Assembly: GCA_032717465.1 (NCBI GenBank)
Contig: CM064665.1
Coordinates: 26,251,511-26,315,510, forward strand
Length of the DNA: 64,000 nt
Reading direction: 5' to 3'
Source of the DNA: Coenobita brevimanus
Lineage: Eukaryota > Arthropoda > Malacostraca > Decapoda > Coenobitidae
Made by a program: the position numbers and the translations under genes. This document shows positions 51,880 to 62,296 of the stretch, piece after piece. The notes beneath the pieces were generated by a model, which was not told where the DNA came from, ran no database searches, and saw only the letters and a list, made by a program, of their open reading frames with translations. Each line of letters begins with the position of its first letter. Positions within the stretch are counted from its first letter, which is position 1.

Positions 51880-52210
51880 AGTTTACCAAATATTCAAGAA
51901 ACACTGGCTACCACAGTCCAAGCTGAGACTCACACTGTTACAAATCTCTCAATATATCCCAGATTTCTTTTGTCCCAACAATTTCCAGCAACTGGTGGAC
52001 AGTAAAATTACCTGGTTCTGATATTTAGTATAGATTCCAGTCCACAGAAACATCAGCTGTATCATGGCCACCCTAAATATGTCTGTCTGTATATACATAT
52101 GTATGTATGTACGTAGCCATTGTTGTAATTAGCTAGCTGGTTTTGGCATATAGTTTAGCTTCCAGTCCAATGAAAGCATTAGCTGAATCATGGCCAACCC
52201 CAGTACAGGG
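51880..52210 (+). repeat. Family D copy
   Basis: GTCCAAGCTGAGACTCACAC, ATCCCAGATTTCTTTTGTCC, CCAGTCCACAGAAACATCAG, ATCATGGCC; matches 28240-28430 in order, with a partial second copy at 52130-52205. Confidence 0.7.
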
Positions 52211-52241
52211 ATTCCTTCAGTGGATGCATGGCATTGAATTA

Positions 52242-52422
52242 CAGGTCTCCCTCATTTTACGATTGCTATGCGTTCCCAGAAAGGCAATCGTAAACTGAAA
52301 TATCGTAAAGCAAAATTAATGGGAAAAATAGGGATGCGTTCCTGGACTTGTGCATAAGGAACCCAAGACCCATACAAGTGATCTAATATGCAGTAATAAT
52401 GATGATGTTTTATGTACTGTAG
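52242..52422. mobile_element. Tigger-like left end, cut by the assembly gap
   Basis: TA|CAGGTCTCCCTCATTTTACG then ATTGCTATGCGTTCCCAG and AAACTGAAATATCGTAAAGC resemble pogo/Tigger ends (CAG start, CTC..TTTTA, CG-rich pairs). The right end would lie in or beyond the gap. Confidence 0.45.
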
Positions 52423-52522
52423 NNNNNNNNNNNNNNNNNNNNNNNNNNNNNNNNNNNNNNNNNNNNNNNNNNNNNNNNNNNNNNNNNNNNNNNNNNNNNN
52501 NNNNNNNNNNNNNNNNNNNNNN
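52423..52522. other. Assembly gap (100 N)
   Basis: Exactly 100 N, a common placeholder for a gap of unknown length. Frames crossing it are meaningless. Confidence 0.99.
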
Positions 52523-52959
52523 ATTCCTAACTGTAAGCAATCCCTATATGCATTCCACAGGCTGTCCAGATCCATTTCATTTCCAATTCACTGATTCTAA
52601 CTCCTCCTCTACTTTGTGGTCCTGTATTCATCACTGCCATTTACACTTTTATCCTCAGCCTTCTCAACTTTCAGTCTTTCTCCCTGACTGCTCCTCTCTC
52701 TCTCCTGGTCCACCTCACTCCTCTCAGCTTGATCTTGCGCACCACAATCCATATGATCTGACAGACCTCCACATCGTCCCTCTCACGGTCCCTCGTATAC
52801 AGCAACCATTCCATCATCGACCTCTCCTACACAGAGCACGTAATCAATCAAGTTTCTTTCAACGACGATCCCTGTTCCCTCTATACCATGGCAACATATT
52901 TATGTGCATCTTTGTTTTTGAAATACAGAGTTACAAATGCACAACCTCGCTTTCCTGAC

Positions 52960-53007
<48 letters not shown>

Positions 53008-53198
53008 TTAACACAATAATATTATAAAAGCAAAAGCATACGGAAGCCGAATGCTAATCGCCCGCCGGAATATGGTTGCTGGCCAAGTTACAAGTTACTT
53101 ACAAACCAAATGTGAAGAAAAATTTGCAAAACTCTACGGCATTCAGTCACCGCATTTCACAAAAAGCCAATCAAACATATTAAAGAAACTAGACACAA
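52523..53198. other. Unrecognised sequence with AAT microsatellite
   Basis: A 140-codon plus-strand open stretch (to 52958) is Ser/His/Leu-rich from CTCC-type sequence and not convincing. An AAT run is at about 52960-53005. The rest is unplaced. Confidence 0.4.
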
Positions 53199-53519
53199 TA
53201 CTCGGTTCCCAGGGAGTCTGACGCGCACCTGATTTTGCCAGCCGAGGAGCAGGTGGATTTGGCAACACTGCGCAATGCACTCGGGAGGTGCTGGTGGATT
53301 TTGCCGTTGTGTTTTGAACGTGCACCAAATTGACTTTGTTAATTCCAACCAAGGCATCTCATTGATTTGTTAGATACCGGAAAATACAGATAAAAATTTA
53401 ATAAGTGATATCTTTAATGATAAATAATGTGCCTTTTAAATTACTAGAGATAAAACCTGAACGACACTGACAACAAAACTATAAGTAAAGTCGCGACTGG
53501 ATGCATACGAACAACAGTC
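53199..53519 (+). repeat. Left arm of a large inverted repeat
   Basis: CGGTTCCCAGGGAGTCTGAC, CCAGCCGAGGAGCAGGTGGA, GAACGTGCACCAAATTGAC, TAGATACCGGAAAATACAG, CTAGAGATAAAACCTGAACG and GACTGGATGCATACGAAC all recur inverted in 54520-55156. Arms are roughly 85-90% alike by eye. The nature of the repeat is unknown. Confidence 0.85.
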
Positions 53520-54006
53520 CAGCGACTGATTTAAATTGATTTCATTAGGTTTGATTTCGTTCACGCTGTACGCGGTTTTGTTATAGCAGCAGAAGGTTCA
53601 ACTGTTATTTTCTCATGGGTTTTGCTTTTATCTTACTTTCGCTCTTTTCTTCCACCATTAACAGAAATTCGGTTCATTCTCATAATGATGTAATCCATTA
53701 CTTTCCCGGCTCTCTGCTCGAGGGGACAAAGAGGCGTATGCTTGAGGAAGAGGGTGCATGGTGGCCAGGGATAGGGTGTAATCGTCTGTCTGTCTGTCTC
53801 TTATGATACACAAATGTCTGGGAAAAAATCAAAACTATTAAACTTTAATCATGTAAGAAATAATTTGACTGAATCTGACTGGGAATACAAACAAATGCAG
53901 ATTTTTAAAGCTACTGTTACCTATGAAGGTAATGAAAATGTGTATGTACATTATATATATTGAGAATAGCATGTATTGACCCCAGTGTGTGTGTGTGTGT
54001 AATTTT

Positions 54007-54269
54007 TTTTTCACCGGGTCACCGGGTCGGTCAGGATCACTTGATGGTCGTGATCGTCAGCTTTTACCCTCCCGGAAGGGAGCTGAGAGCTCATATAGTC
54101 CGATCTAAGGGCAAGGCTTGTGACCTTCACACACGCACACACCCCTTACCGCCTTCAAGTGGGGACAGTAACCACCCACTTCGTCAGTGAAACTTTTCGC
54201 AACCTGAGCGAGGCTCGAACTCCCGTCCACCAGTTGGCAAGCGAGAACGTTACCACTGCACCAGCGAGC

Positions 54270-54271
<2 letters not shown>
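54007..54271 (-). repeat. tRNA-Gly-derived SINE, copy 2
   Basis: Inverted copy of 11818-12071: CACCGGGTCGGTCAGGATCA, GGTCGTGATCGTCAGC, AGTCCGATCTAAGGGC, GAGGCTCGAACTCCCGTCCA (B box intact: GAGTTCGAGCC on the minus strand), TTGGCAAGCGAGAACGTTAC, GCGAGCGG. Its head abuts a GT run (54271-54323). Its 3' end ends in an A run and GT units (53985-54015). It lies between the arms of the inverted repeat. Confidence 0.88.

Positions 54272-54323
<52 letters not shown>
54271..54323. repeat. GT microsatellite at the SINE head
   Basis: About 26 GT units directly at the 5' end of the SINE. Confidence 0.95.
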
Positions 54324-54325
<2 letters not shown>

Positions 54326-54519
54326 CACACAAATCATATTAGAAGACAAGCTAAGCGTATCTAGGGTCAGGTTGTATATTAGTAGATGAGGTAATGAAGG
54401 GCATGGTGTACACTGTAGACTGTGACACTGTAGTAGTGGTGGGAAAAACATTCCAGCCTTCACAGAACTCCTGGAACCACCTCGCTATCAACGTCTGAAT
54501 TCCCGCCACAGGTGGCTGA

Positions 54520-55156
54520 CTGTGTTCGTATGCATCCAGTCGCAGGCACTTTACTTAGTTTTGTTGTCAGTGTCGTTCAGGTTTATCTCTAGTAATTTAA
54601 AAGGCACATATTTATCATTAAAGATATCATTGCTTTAATTTGTATCTGTATATTCCGATGTGGTTGAAAAGATTAGGAGAAATACACTGAGGTGGTTTGG
54701 ACATGTGGAGAGAATGGAGAATGAAAGACTGACTAAGAGGGTGTATGTAGGTGAGGTGGAGAGGAGGGGAGAGAGGAGAGGGGTAGACCAAGAAGGATGA
54801 GGTGGAGGGATGGAGTTGAGAAGGTATAAGTGAGGGGGGGGGGGGTGAGTTGGTGGGAGGGGAGTCAAATGGTGGGTGAGAGGACGACTTGGAGGCGTTT
54901 TTGTCTGCGGCCACCCTTTCGGCGGGACTTAGGGCGTCGGGCCATAGATAGATAGATAGATATTCCGGTATCTAACTGAAATCAATGAGGTGCCTTTGAA
55001 GAATGTTTATAAAGTCAATTTGTGTGCACGTTCAAACACAACTGGAAATCCACCAAGCACCTCCCGGAGTGCATCGCGCAGTGTTACTTCAAATCCACCT
55101 GTCCTCGGCTGGCAAAACCAAGTGCGTCAGACTCCCCTGGAACCGTTTATAGTTGA
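54520..55156 (-). repeat. Right arm of the large inverted repeat, with LINE-2 insertion
   Basis: Reverse complement of 53199-53519, interrupted at 54658-54959 by a LINE-2 tail. The left arm, which lacks the insert, shows the empty site (TAGATACCGGAAAATACAG). Confidence 0.85.
54658..54959 (+). mobile_element. LINE-2 3' fragment s
   Basis: ATGTGGTTGAAAAGATTAGG, GAGGTGGTTTGGACATGTGG, GGTAGACCAAGAAGGATGAG, CGGCCACCCTTTCGGCGGG, GGCCATAGATAGATAGATAG. 8-bp duplication ATATTCCG at 54650-54657 and 54960-54967. Confidence 0.92.
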
Positions 55157-55159
55157 CCT

Positions 55160-55317
55160 TTGTGCAGTCATTATGGTGACTTTGACCTGTTGACCCCGAG
55201 TGCCCATTTCTCTCAAACTCGTCCAAGATTTTGGCCGACAATCTTGATACCCCTGAAGGTTTCATGTTGATAGCTCAAGCCGTTCGCATGAGATGTAATG
55301 GTAACACACACACACAA

Positions 55318-55349
<32 letters not shown>

Positions 55350-55735
55350 AAAAAAACATCATCGCTGATAATAACAAAGAAGTAGTGTTATTCAGTAAGG
55401 TAAACAGAGTAAGTGGCATTAACAGTAGTAGGTGGTAACATAGCTGGAGTGAGAACTGTGGTAGGTCATTGGTAACATTTTTGGTATTAACACCATTTGT
55501 GTCAACCAAAGTAGTGGTGTTAGTGGCAGTGGTGTCAGCTGAGTCGTGGTGTTGGTAATATTGTTGCCAACAGTGTTATGGCGTTAACAAGGTACTGGTG
55601 TTGACATAGTACCTTTGTCAGTAGTACATGGTGTTAATGCTCAAAAATAAGAGGTGTTAATAGTAGTGGGGTTAGCAATGTAGTGGTAACCTGTGTTGTT
55701 TTACACCCCAGGCTGCCAGATGACCCATGCTGTGC
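55160..55735. other. Intergenic or intronic sequence with CA run
   Basis: Contains ATGGTGACTTTGACC plus TTGACCCCGAGTGCCC, a CA run at 55305-55342 and many GTGTTAGTGGTA-like short repeats at 55440-55690. No exon seen. Confidence 0.5.
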
Positions 55736-55738
55736 TAG

Positions 55739-56038
55739 CATCCCAAGTATATATCCCTGACACTCCAGTCTGGCCAGGAGGGCGGGCACACCACACACCA
55801 GGCCCAGCTGGTACACTACCCACCTTCACACAATGTATCCTGGTACCTTAACATTGGTTTCCTTGACCAAGAGGGTAACGACACAGGAGCCAGATTTGTC
55901 ATAATCCACCGACCTGGCCTTAATGCTACTCTTGATGACGTGTATATCGGGTGTGCGAAGCCCGGCCAGACGATGACCCGTGTAGCTGACCCCTGGACCA
56001 CCCTCCACTCCTCACTCACTCGCTCCCTCAAGATCCAG
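55739..56038 (+). CDS. Unrecognised membrane glycoprotein, exon A (gene partial at 5')
   Basis: 300 bases, open in one frame: HPKYISLTLQSGQEGGHTTH, QAQLVHYPPSHNVSWYLNI, GFLDQEGNDTGARFVIIHRP, GLNATLDDVYIGCAKPGQTM, TRVADPWTTLHSSLTRSLKI, Q. The donor is ATCCAG|GTCAGT, phase 0. The start is set at the first acceptor after the in-frame stop (CTGTGCTAG), so the 5' edge is uncertain. Three N-glycosylation sequons (NVS, NDT, NAT) and a β-strand-like pattern suggest an extracellular domain. Splicing to 57590-57755 and 60132-60343 keeps the frame. I cannot name the family. A 325-codon minus-strand frame across it is a shadow plus a minisatellite translation. Confidence 0.55.
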
Positions 56039-56039
56039 G

Positions 56040-57589
56040 TCAGTATGGGTTGGGGTATGTGGTGGAGGGAAGGAGGATCAGGTACAACAGGATGGTGGGG
56101 ATACAGCCAGGGTGGGGAAAGGGGGTCGAGGAGAATGTTTAGGTGGTGGTGGTGGAGGATGGAAGGTTGGGTGTTGGTGGTGAAAATTGGATGGGGGAGG
56201 GGGAGGGGGTGGTTGTGTAGGGGGTAAAATACTGGCTGGGAGAGGATAAGCATTGGGAAGGGGGACACGGTGGTGGGGATAGGGTGGGGGTGTAGGTTTA
56301 TGCTGGTGAAGAGGGTGAGGAATAAATGGTGGTTGGGGTGAGAGTAAGGTAGTGGTGGGGTTGGGGTAATGGTTGGGGAGGGGGTAAGGTAGTGGTGGGG
56401 TAGGGGTAATGGTTGGGGAGGGGGTAAGGTGGTGGTGGGGTAGGGGTAGGGTAAGCTAGTGGTGGGGTAGGGGTAATAGTTGGGGAGGGGGTAAGGTAGT
56501 GGTGGGGTAGGAGTAATGGTTGGGGAGGGGGTAAGGTAGTGGTGGGGTAGGGGTAATGGTTGGGGAGGGGGTATGGTGGTGGGGGGGTTGGGGTAATGGT
56601 TGGGGAGTGGGTAAGGTAGTGGTGGGGTAGGGGTAATAGTTGGGGAGGGGGTAAGGTAGTGGTGGGGTAGGGGTAATGGTTGGGGAGGGGGTAAGGTAGT
56701 GGTGGGGTAGGGGTAATGGTTGGGGAGGGGGTAAGGTAATAAAAGGTATGTTTGTAAAGGCATAAGTGTACAACTGCTAAACATTTGTTCCATTTATTCA
56801 TGAACTTGTCCTATTTTATCCGTGGTAAAGGCTAAGTTAATGGCAGTGGTTAGGTACAGTGGAAAGCAATGTGGCATCAGTGCTGGCAAGGAGTAATATC
56901 ATGCATGGCACTTTTTGGCCTAGAAACACTATAGAGTTACTCTTTTTTTTATTATATTTTTATGTATGAGTGGCTTTGTAGTTCTCTCAGTTTCGTTGCA
57001 TGCCATTGTTTGGTCGTCTGCTTACTGTGTTTTACAGTAATTTAGTGCCTCTCTAGTTATTTTTTTTTTCTAATGTATTTTAGTTTTTCTTGCATTCATT
57101 TTTCTCTCGTCTGATACTCTTACAACACCTTATACCCTATATTAATACACCATAGCTGATTTATTGTAGTGTATTGTATTCTCACTGTTAGTATCATTAT
57201 ATTCGTCAGTAATCAGCCTAATTCACCCTTCGGTGTGCAATTTGGACATTTTGTAAGCTCCTGGAAGCTGACAGTATTACGGGAAGCTGGTGATGCACTG
57301 CTTAGCACATTATTTTAACTGGCACATGTAAGAGCCTTAGTCTGGTTTTTGTGCCAGACACTTGTACAGTGTTTGTTTACCCAGCAGTACAGCTGAGGCC
57401 TCCATGTCAAACTGAGTGTTGTGGGTGGTATTGCTGACGCAGACTGGCACTCGGCAAAACTTGGGTGGTCCCTCTGCATGACTGTCATTTACTCGATAAG
57501 CATTAACTTAACCACACTTCTTCGTTGATAGACCACCATTTTAAAGTGTCTGCCATTTACCCATGATCATGAGTGCTTTGATGTTGCAG
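56040..57589 (+). other. Intron A of the glycoprotein gene, with 42-bp minisatellite
   Basis: From GTCAGT to TTGATGTTGCAG. 56330-56740 is a minisatellite of GGTAATGGTTGGGGAGGGGG and TAAGGTAGTGGTGGGGTAG, about ten copies, strongly G-rich on the plus strand. 56760-57560 shows nothing recognisable. Confidence 0.65.
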
Positions 57590-57755
57590 GTGAGCCCAAA
57601 ATGGATTGCTCTGTATGAAAAAACTTATGGACAGACGAATGTCGTACACCAGCATAACTGCAGTCAAGATCTGGAAGACTTCCCAGAACTGTGGCTGAGT
57701 GCAATAAGTAGGGGTGACGAAGACTGTGGGTCCTTCAGTTCCTTCTGCAAGGAAG
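57590..57755 (+). CDS. Unrecognised membrane glycoprotein, exon B
   Basis: Acceptor GATGTTGCAG, then 166 open bases: VSPKWIALYEKTYGQTNVVH, QHNCSQDLEDFPELWLSAIS, RGDEDCGSFSSFCKE, ending G|GTTAGA (phase 1). One sequon (NCS) and three cysteines support a secreted or extracellular segment. The phase joins exon A (0) before it and exon C (two bases to complete the codon) after it. Confidence 0.6.
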
Positions 57756-58059
57756 GTTAGACTCAGCAGTCTGTTGAAGACATACACAAAAAACTGTGTT
57801 CTATTATTTTCTTGTCATTCTTTCTACCCACCATTACTGTATTGTGTTTATGTAATGTTAAAGATTTATCTGACTTTTTTGTGCTAAGAAGTTGCATGCT
57901 GTGCTGTGTTACTCAGGTATTCAGTAGTTACCAGGTATTATTACTGAATTACCTTGACTATCCATTCATCTGTCCAGCAGTCTATCTATCTCCTCCTCTA
58001 TATATCACCTTATCTTTTTGTAAACACACACCGTAAAGAGATATACAGGTACAGAGAGA

Positions 58060-58985
58060 AAGAGATGCATGGATGGATGGATGGACAGATAAATAGGTGG
58101 ACAGACAGGTAATCAGATAGACAGAAGGTTAGACAGACAAGACTAGAATGATAGATGGATTGACAGACAGAAGACTAGACAGAGAGATAGATAAACAGAA
58201 GACTATAAAGATAGACAGACAGAAGGCTTGAAAGATAGATAGAATCCTAGAAAGATAGATAGACGGACAGACCAGCTAGACAAATAGACAGAAGGCTAGA
58301 AAGACAGATGGACAGACAGAGGGTGAAACAAATAGACAGAGTCTCTAAAGATAGATAGATAGACATACCGGAGGTTAGATAAATAGATAGACAGACAGAA
58401 AGAAGGCTAGAAAGAGAGAGAAACAGAGAGAAAGACAGAAAGACAGATAGACAGAAGGCTAGAAAGACAGATAGACAGAAGGCTAGAAAGATAGATAAAT
58501 AGACAGAAGGCTAGAAAGACAGACAGACAGAAGGCTAGAAAGACAGACAGACAGAAGGCTAGAAAGACAGAAAGACAGAAGGCTAGAAAATAGATAAATA
58601 GACAGAAGGCTAGAAAGATAGATAAATAGACAGAAGGCTAGAAAGATAGACAGGTAAACAGACAGAAAGAAGACTAGATAGGTAAATAGACAGAAGGATA
58701 GAAAGGTAGATAAACAGACAGAACAATAAAAAGATAGATAGATAGACAGACAGACGGCTTGAAAGGTAGATAGATGGACAGACAGTAGGCTAGAAAGATA
58801 GACAGACAGATGGCCAGATAGATAGACAGACAGAAGGCCAGAAAGATAGACAGATAGAAAGACAGAAAGGTAGATGGATAGAAAGACAGAAAGGTAGATA
58901 GATAGAAAGGTAGAAAGATAGACATAGAAGTACAGATAGACAGATAGAAAGACAGAAGGCTACAAAGCTAGATAGATAAGTAGGT
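58060..58985. repeat. GACA/GATA-rich compound array
   Basis: AGACAGAAGGCTAGAAAGAT units of 20-28 bp mixed with GATA and GACA tetranucleotides. Confidence 0.95.
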
Positions 58986-59035
58986 AGATAGACAGAGTGA
59001 CCTGTAACTGGAGACTCGTGGTGACAGCAGTGTGT

Positions 59036-59226
59036 GGGTCAGTGGTGTGTGCAATAGTGGTGTGTGCAATAGTGGTGTGTGCAATAGTGGTGTGTGCAAT
59101 AGTGGTGTGTGCAATAGTGGTGTGAGCAATAGTGGTGTGTGCAATAGTGGCGTGTGCAATAGTGGTGTGTGCAATAGTGGTGTGTGCAATAGTGGTGTGT
59201 GCAATAGTGGTGTGTGCAATAGTGCT
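59036..59226. repeat. 15-bp minisatellite, about 13 copies
   Basis: Unit AGTGGTGTGTGCAAT with single-base variants; a multiple of three, hence open frames reading CNSGV. Confidence 0.97.
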
Positions 59227-59574
59227 CCACCACTGTCACATCTTATCTCTGATATTCTACGCCATCAAATCGTCCAAACAAGCCGTGAACAACGCGGTGT
59301 GTTCAGTTCCCTGTGATATTTGGCCATACTTACCTAGAGGTACAGGTACCAGCATACCCACATTGTACAGCCCCAGGCAGGGTACAAAGCCCTGCCTGTG
59401 TGTACACGTGTGGTACTGCTGGTTTGTTCCATGTGCCGCTTCCTGAACACTTAGCCTGAATAATTTAATATACATTGTTATCCCTTTATTCATGACACAT
59501 GCAAATGTTTATAGCACTTTCTACGCAGTGGCTGTCAACTGCCAATGCCCACCCTTCCTATACCCACTACCTTA

Positions 59575-59790
59575 ATACCCCTCCCCTACCATCCCCCTTA
59601 TGCCCTCTGCCCCCACCAGTCCCTCCACTGTACCCCACACCCCTCCCTCCCCTACCATCCCCCTTATGCCCTCTACCCCCACCAGTCCCTCCACTGTACC
59701 CCATACCCCCTCCCTCCCCTACCATCCCCCTTATGCCCTCTACCCCCACCAGTCCCTCCACTGTACCCCATACCCCTCCTCCCTCCCTCC
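59575..59790. repeat. ~60-bp pyrimidine-rich minisatellite, three to four copies
   Basis: CTACCATCCCCCTTATGCCC, TCTACCCCCACCAGTCCCTC, CACTGTACCCCATACCCC. Confidence 0.95.
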
Positions 59791-59895
59791 CCATTTCCCG
59801 ACTACAACAATCTCCTGAGTCATCACCCCTACCCCCTCCCGGTCACCACTACCCCCTCCCCACAGTTCAACCCGTCGGATGGAAATGAGCCAGTG

Positions 59896-59943
<48 letters not shown>

Positions 59944-60041
59944 TGTGTGTGTATGTGTGTGTGTGTGTGTTTTGTCAGGAGGTGTACCTTCAGAGTATAA
60001 TAGGAGCCGTGCTGCAGGAGTGACCAAACAATGGTACTAGA

Positions 60042-60165
60042 ATTTATTTATAAATCTATTAATATTACAGAACCACGGGTGCTGATATGGAACGCCACCA
60101 GAAGGTATTTATAAATCTATTAATATTACAGAACCATCGGTGCTGATATGGAACGCCACCGCTGT
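60042..60165 (+). repeat. 61-bp tandem duplication of a splice acceptor and exon start
   Basis: TTTATAAATCTATTAATATT plus ACAGAACCA..GGTGCTGATATGG and AACGCCACC occurs twice, exon starts at 60071 and 60132. The first copy ends in CAGAAG|GTATTT, which resembles a donor, so a 34-bp miniature exon is possible; including it would shift the frame. Confidence 0.9.
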
Positions 60166-60343
60166 TGCCATCAACTCTGACAAGACATTGCCAACGCTGG
60201 TGGCCAGGATGGTAATAAGCCAGATTGGCCTGGCAGCCGTCTTGGGCTACCTTATCTACCGGCTGTGGCTGAACACCTTCAACATTAACATGTTTTACTA
60301 CCTGACCCCACCACACCCACGGCGCCACCCACACCAGCCCTAA
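60132..60343 (+). CDS. Unrecognised membrane glycoprotein, last exon
   Basis: Acceptor TCTATTAATATTACAG, then PSVLIWNATAVAINSDKTLP, TLVARM, a membrane span ISQIGLAAVLGYLIYRLWL, and a short tail NTFNINMFYYLTPPHPRRHP HQP, then TAA at 60341. One more sequon (NAT) lies before the membrane span, so the topology would be N-terminus outside and a short basic and proline-rich tail inside. The stop codon belongs to the first unit of the minisatellite that follows. Family not recognised. Confidence 0.65.
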
Positions 60344-60885
60344 CACCACCTGACCCACCACACCAGCCCTAACACCACCTGACCCCACCACACCAACCCT
60401 AACACCACCTGACCCCACCACACCAGCCCTAACACCACCTGACCCCACCACACCAGCCCTAACACCACCTGACCCACCACACCAGCCCTAACACCACCTG
60501 ACCCCACCACACCAGCCCTAACACCACCTGACCCACCACACCAGCCCTAACACCACCTGACCCCACCACACCAGCCCTAACACCACCTGACCCACCACAC
60601 CAGCCCTAACACCACCTAACCCACCACACCAGCCCTAACACCACCTGACCCACCACACCAGCCCTAACACCACCTGACCCACCACACCAGCCCTAACACC
60701 ACCTGACCCACCACACCAGCCCTAACACCACCTAACCCACCACACCAGCCCTAACACCACCTGATCCCACCACACCAGCCCTAACACCACCTGACCCACC
60801 ACACCAGCCCTAACACCACCTGACCCCACCACACCAGCCCTAACACCACCTGACCCACCACACCAGCCCTAACACCAGCTCATGA
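60310..60885. repeat. ~30-bp minisatellite overlapping the stop codon, about 19 copies
   Basis: Unit CACCAGCCCTAACACCACCT plus GACCCACCA (29-30 bp). Each unit carries the TAA that ends the reading frame in the first. Three copies have TAACCC instead of TGACCC. It would be in the 3' UTR. Confidence 0.95.
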
Positions 60886-60889
60886 TATA

Positions 60890-61210
60890 AAGACACACTA
60901 GATCAGTACATTTTATAATAGAGTAATGGACAGACAAAACAGGAAGAAATGTTGGGCATAAATAATGGAAGGTGAGGTGCTTGAAGAGACGGCTGGAGTA
61001 AGATTGAAATATATGGGAATATTGTTATGACCGTGGCAGAGTGACACGTGGAATTAATGAAGCATTACACAAGAAGCATAACTGTTGTGTTGTCAAAGGT
61101 GGCATGCTTGGTTTGTATAGGTCCAAGCACACACACAAAAAAATGGTTTTGAAGGTGACGTGTTTTGGTGAAGTGACCCTTTTATTGTGCATGATGGCGG
61201 CGGCAGGCAT
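60890..61210. other. 3' flank of the glycoprotein gene
   Basis: No clean AATAAA close to the array; AGGCATAAATAATGG near 60955 is the nearest variant. No other feature. Confidence 0.4.
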
Positions 61211-61214
61211 CAGG

Positions 61215-61545
61215 AGTGGTTGGCTTAAGTTTTTTTATTTTTTATGCAAGGAAGAAGGAACCAAAGGCCAGGAGCAGCAATTTATTCCCTCCAAGAAAAA
61301 ACAAAAACAAGATAACAGAGCCAAATTCAAGATCCGTTCATTTTGAGATGTCTGGACACACTGTGTTTGAAAGACTGGAGGTCATAGGCAGTAGGAAATA
61401 TAGACAGAGGGAGACAGTTCCAGAGTTGACAGTATTGGCAAGAAATTAAGAGCATGTCAAAGCAGCCTAAGTAAGTTGACTCTGTGCATGGTGTGTTGTA
61501 TGACAGATGGAAGGACAGTAAATAATGACATTTTATTATATAACT
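61215..61545 (-). mobile_element. LINE-4 3' end, copy 2
   Basis: Minus-strand codons CQLWNCLPLSIFPTAYDLQS then FKHSVSRHLKMNGS, followed by the same 3' UTR as copy 1 (inverted GGAACCAAAGGCC). 5' truncated. Confidence 0.8.
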
Positions 61546-61559
61546 TTTGTCAGTCAAGA

Positions 61560-62290
61560 AAGATTAGTCAGGTACATTGACTGCAGCATTGCATGGAACA
61601 AAGTATATCCAGTTAGTAACAATTACAATATCAGCCTTGTATACTGACAACGACTGCTGCCCCAACACCTACACTACCTTAATAGGCTACACCTGTCATT
61701 GTTAACTAATTTACAGAGAACAACCCATCAACCTACTGACATTGATAACAACATACTCACATATTAAGAAATAATGGAGTCAACTAGGCCTCCACTTCAA
61801 ACATATGAGTGGTGCCAGAACTGTAGCTTTTTTCATGGCTAACCCTGTAAGTCAGTGGTTGTCAACAAGCTGGCATAGGCGATAGGAATATTTGGGATGG
61901 GCGACAGGAAGACATGAGAGTAGCCCTTTCAGACACTGTTCTGAGGAATGACTATACTCAACTTTTTTTTTTTTTTTAAATCGAGGCGAATATGCACTAG
62001 ACAGGCTGGTGATGACTGGCTGAATGCAACATGTCTGAATATCATCATTGTATTTCAAATAATTACCAGTAATGTGAATAGAAACTTATTGACTAACTCA
62101 AATACAATGATGCTATTCGGACGTGTTGCATTCACCTAATCATCACCAACCTGTCAAGTGCATCTTCCCCTCGGGAAAAAAGAATATAGTAGCAAAGAAA
62201 CAAACCCAGCCATCTCATTAACTTTACAAACTTAACAGTAGTGCCGACACAGTAACTTCCCTGGGTTAGTAAGTGATGTTGGCACAGTGA
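61560..62290. other. Unique-looking sequence
   Basis: A T run at 61965-61978. CAGGCTGGTGATGACTGGC near 62003 and CACCAACCTGTC near 62146 are roughly complementary. No exon recognised. Confidence 0.4.
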
Positions 62291-62296
62291 TGAATC

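Larger units (their letters stand above)
57756..60131 (+). other. Intron B, almost entirely tandem repeats
   Basis: 58060-58985: GACA/GATA/GAAA array with AAGGCTAGAAAGA units. 59036-59226: 15-bp AGTGGTGTGTGCAAT array, 13 copies. 59575-59790: ~60-bp CCCTCCCCTACCATCCCC array. 59898-59970: GT run. 60042-60131: first copy of a duplicated splice-acceptor block. Unique segments at 57760-58050 and 59227-59570 show no exon whose phase fits. Confidence 0.65.

Noticed and set aside
55816..56793. 325-codon minus-strand frame rich in Pro-Leu-Tyr
   Set aside because: It is the antisense of exon A plus the 42-bp minisatellite; the plus strand has splice sites and glycosylation sequons that explain the sequence better.
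59868..59900. Possible small exon FNPSDGNEPVP between CCCCACAG and GTGTGT
   Set aside because: Joined after exon B (phase 1) it hits a stop at once; the donor is just the start of a GT microsatellite.
59978..60020. Possible exon EVYLQSIIGAVLQ after TTTTGTCAG
   Set aside because: No GT donor follows (CAGGAGTGACC), and the phase does not fit exon C.
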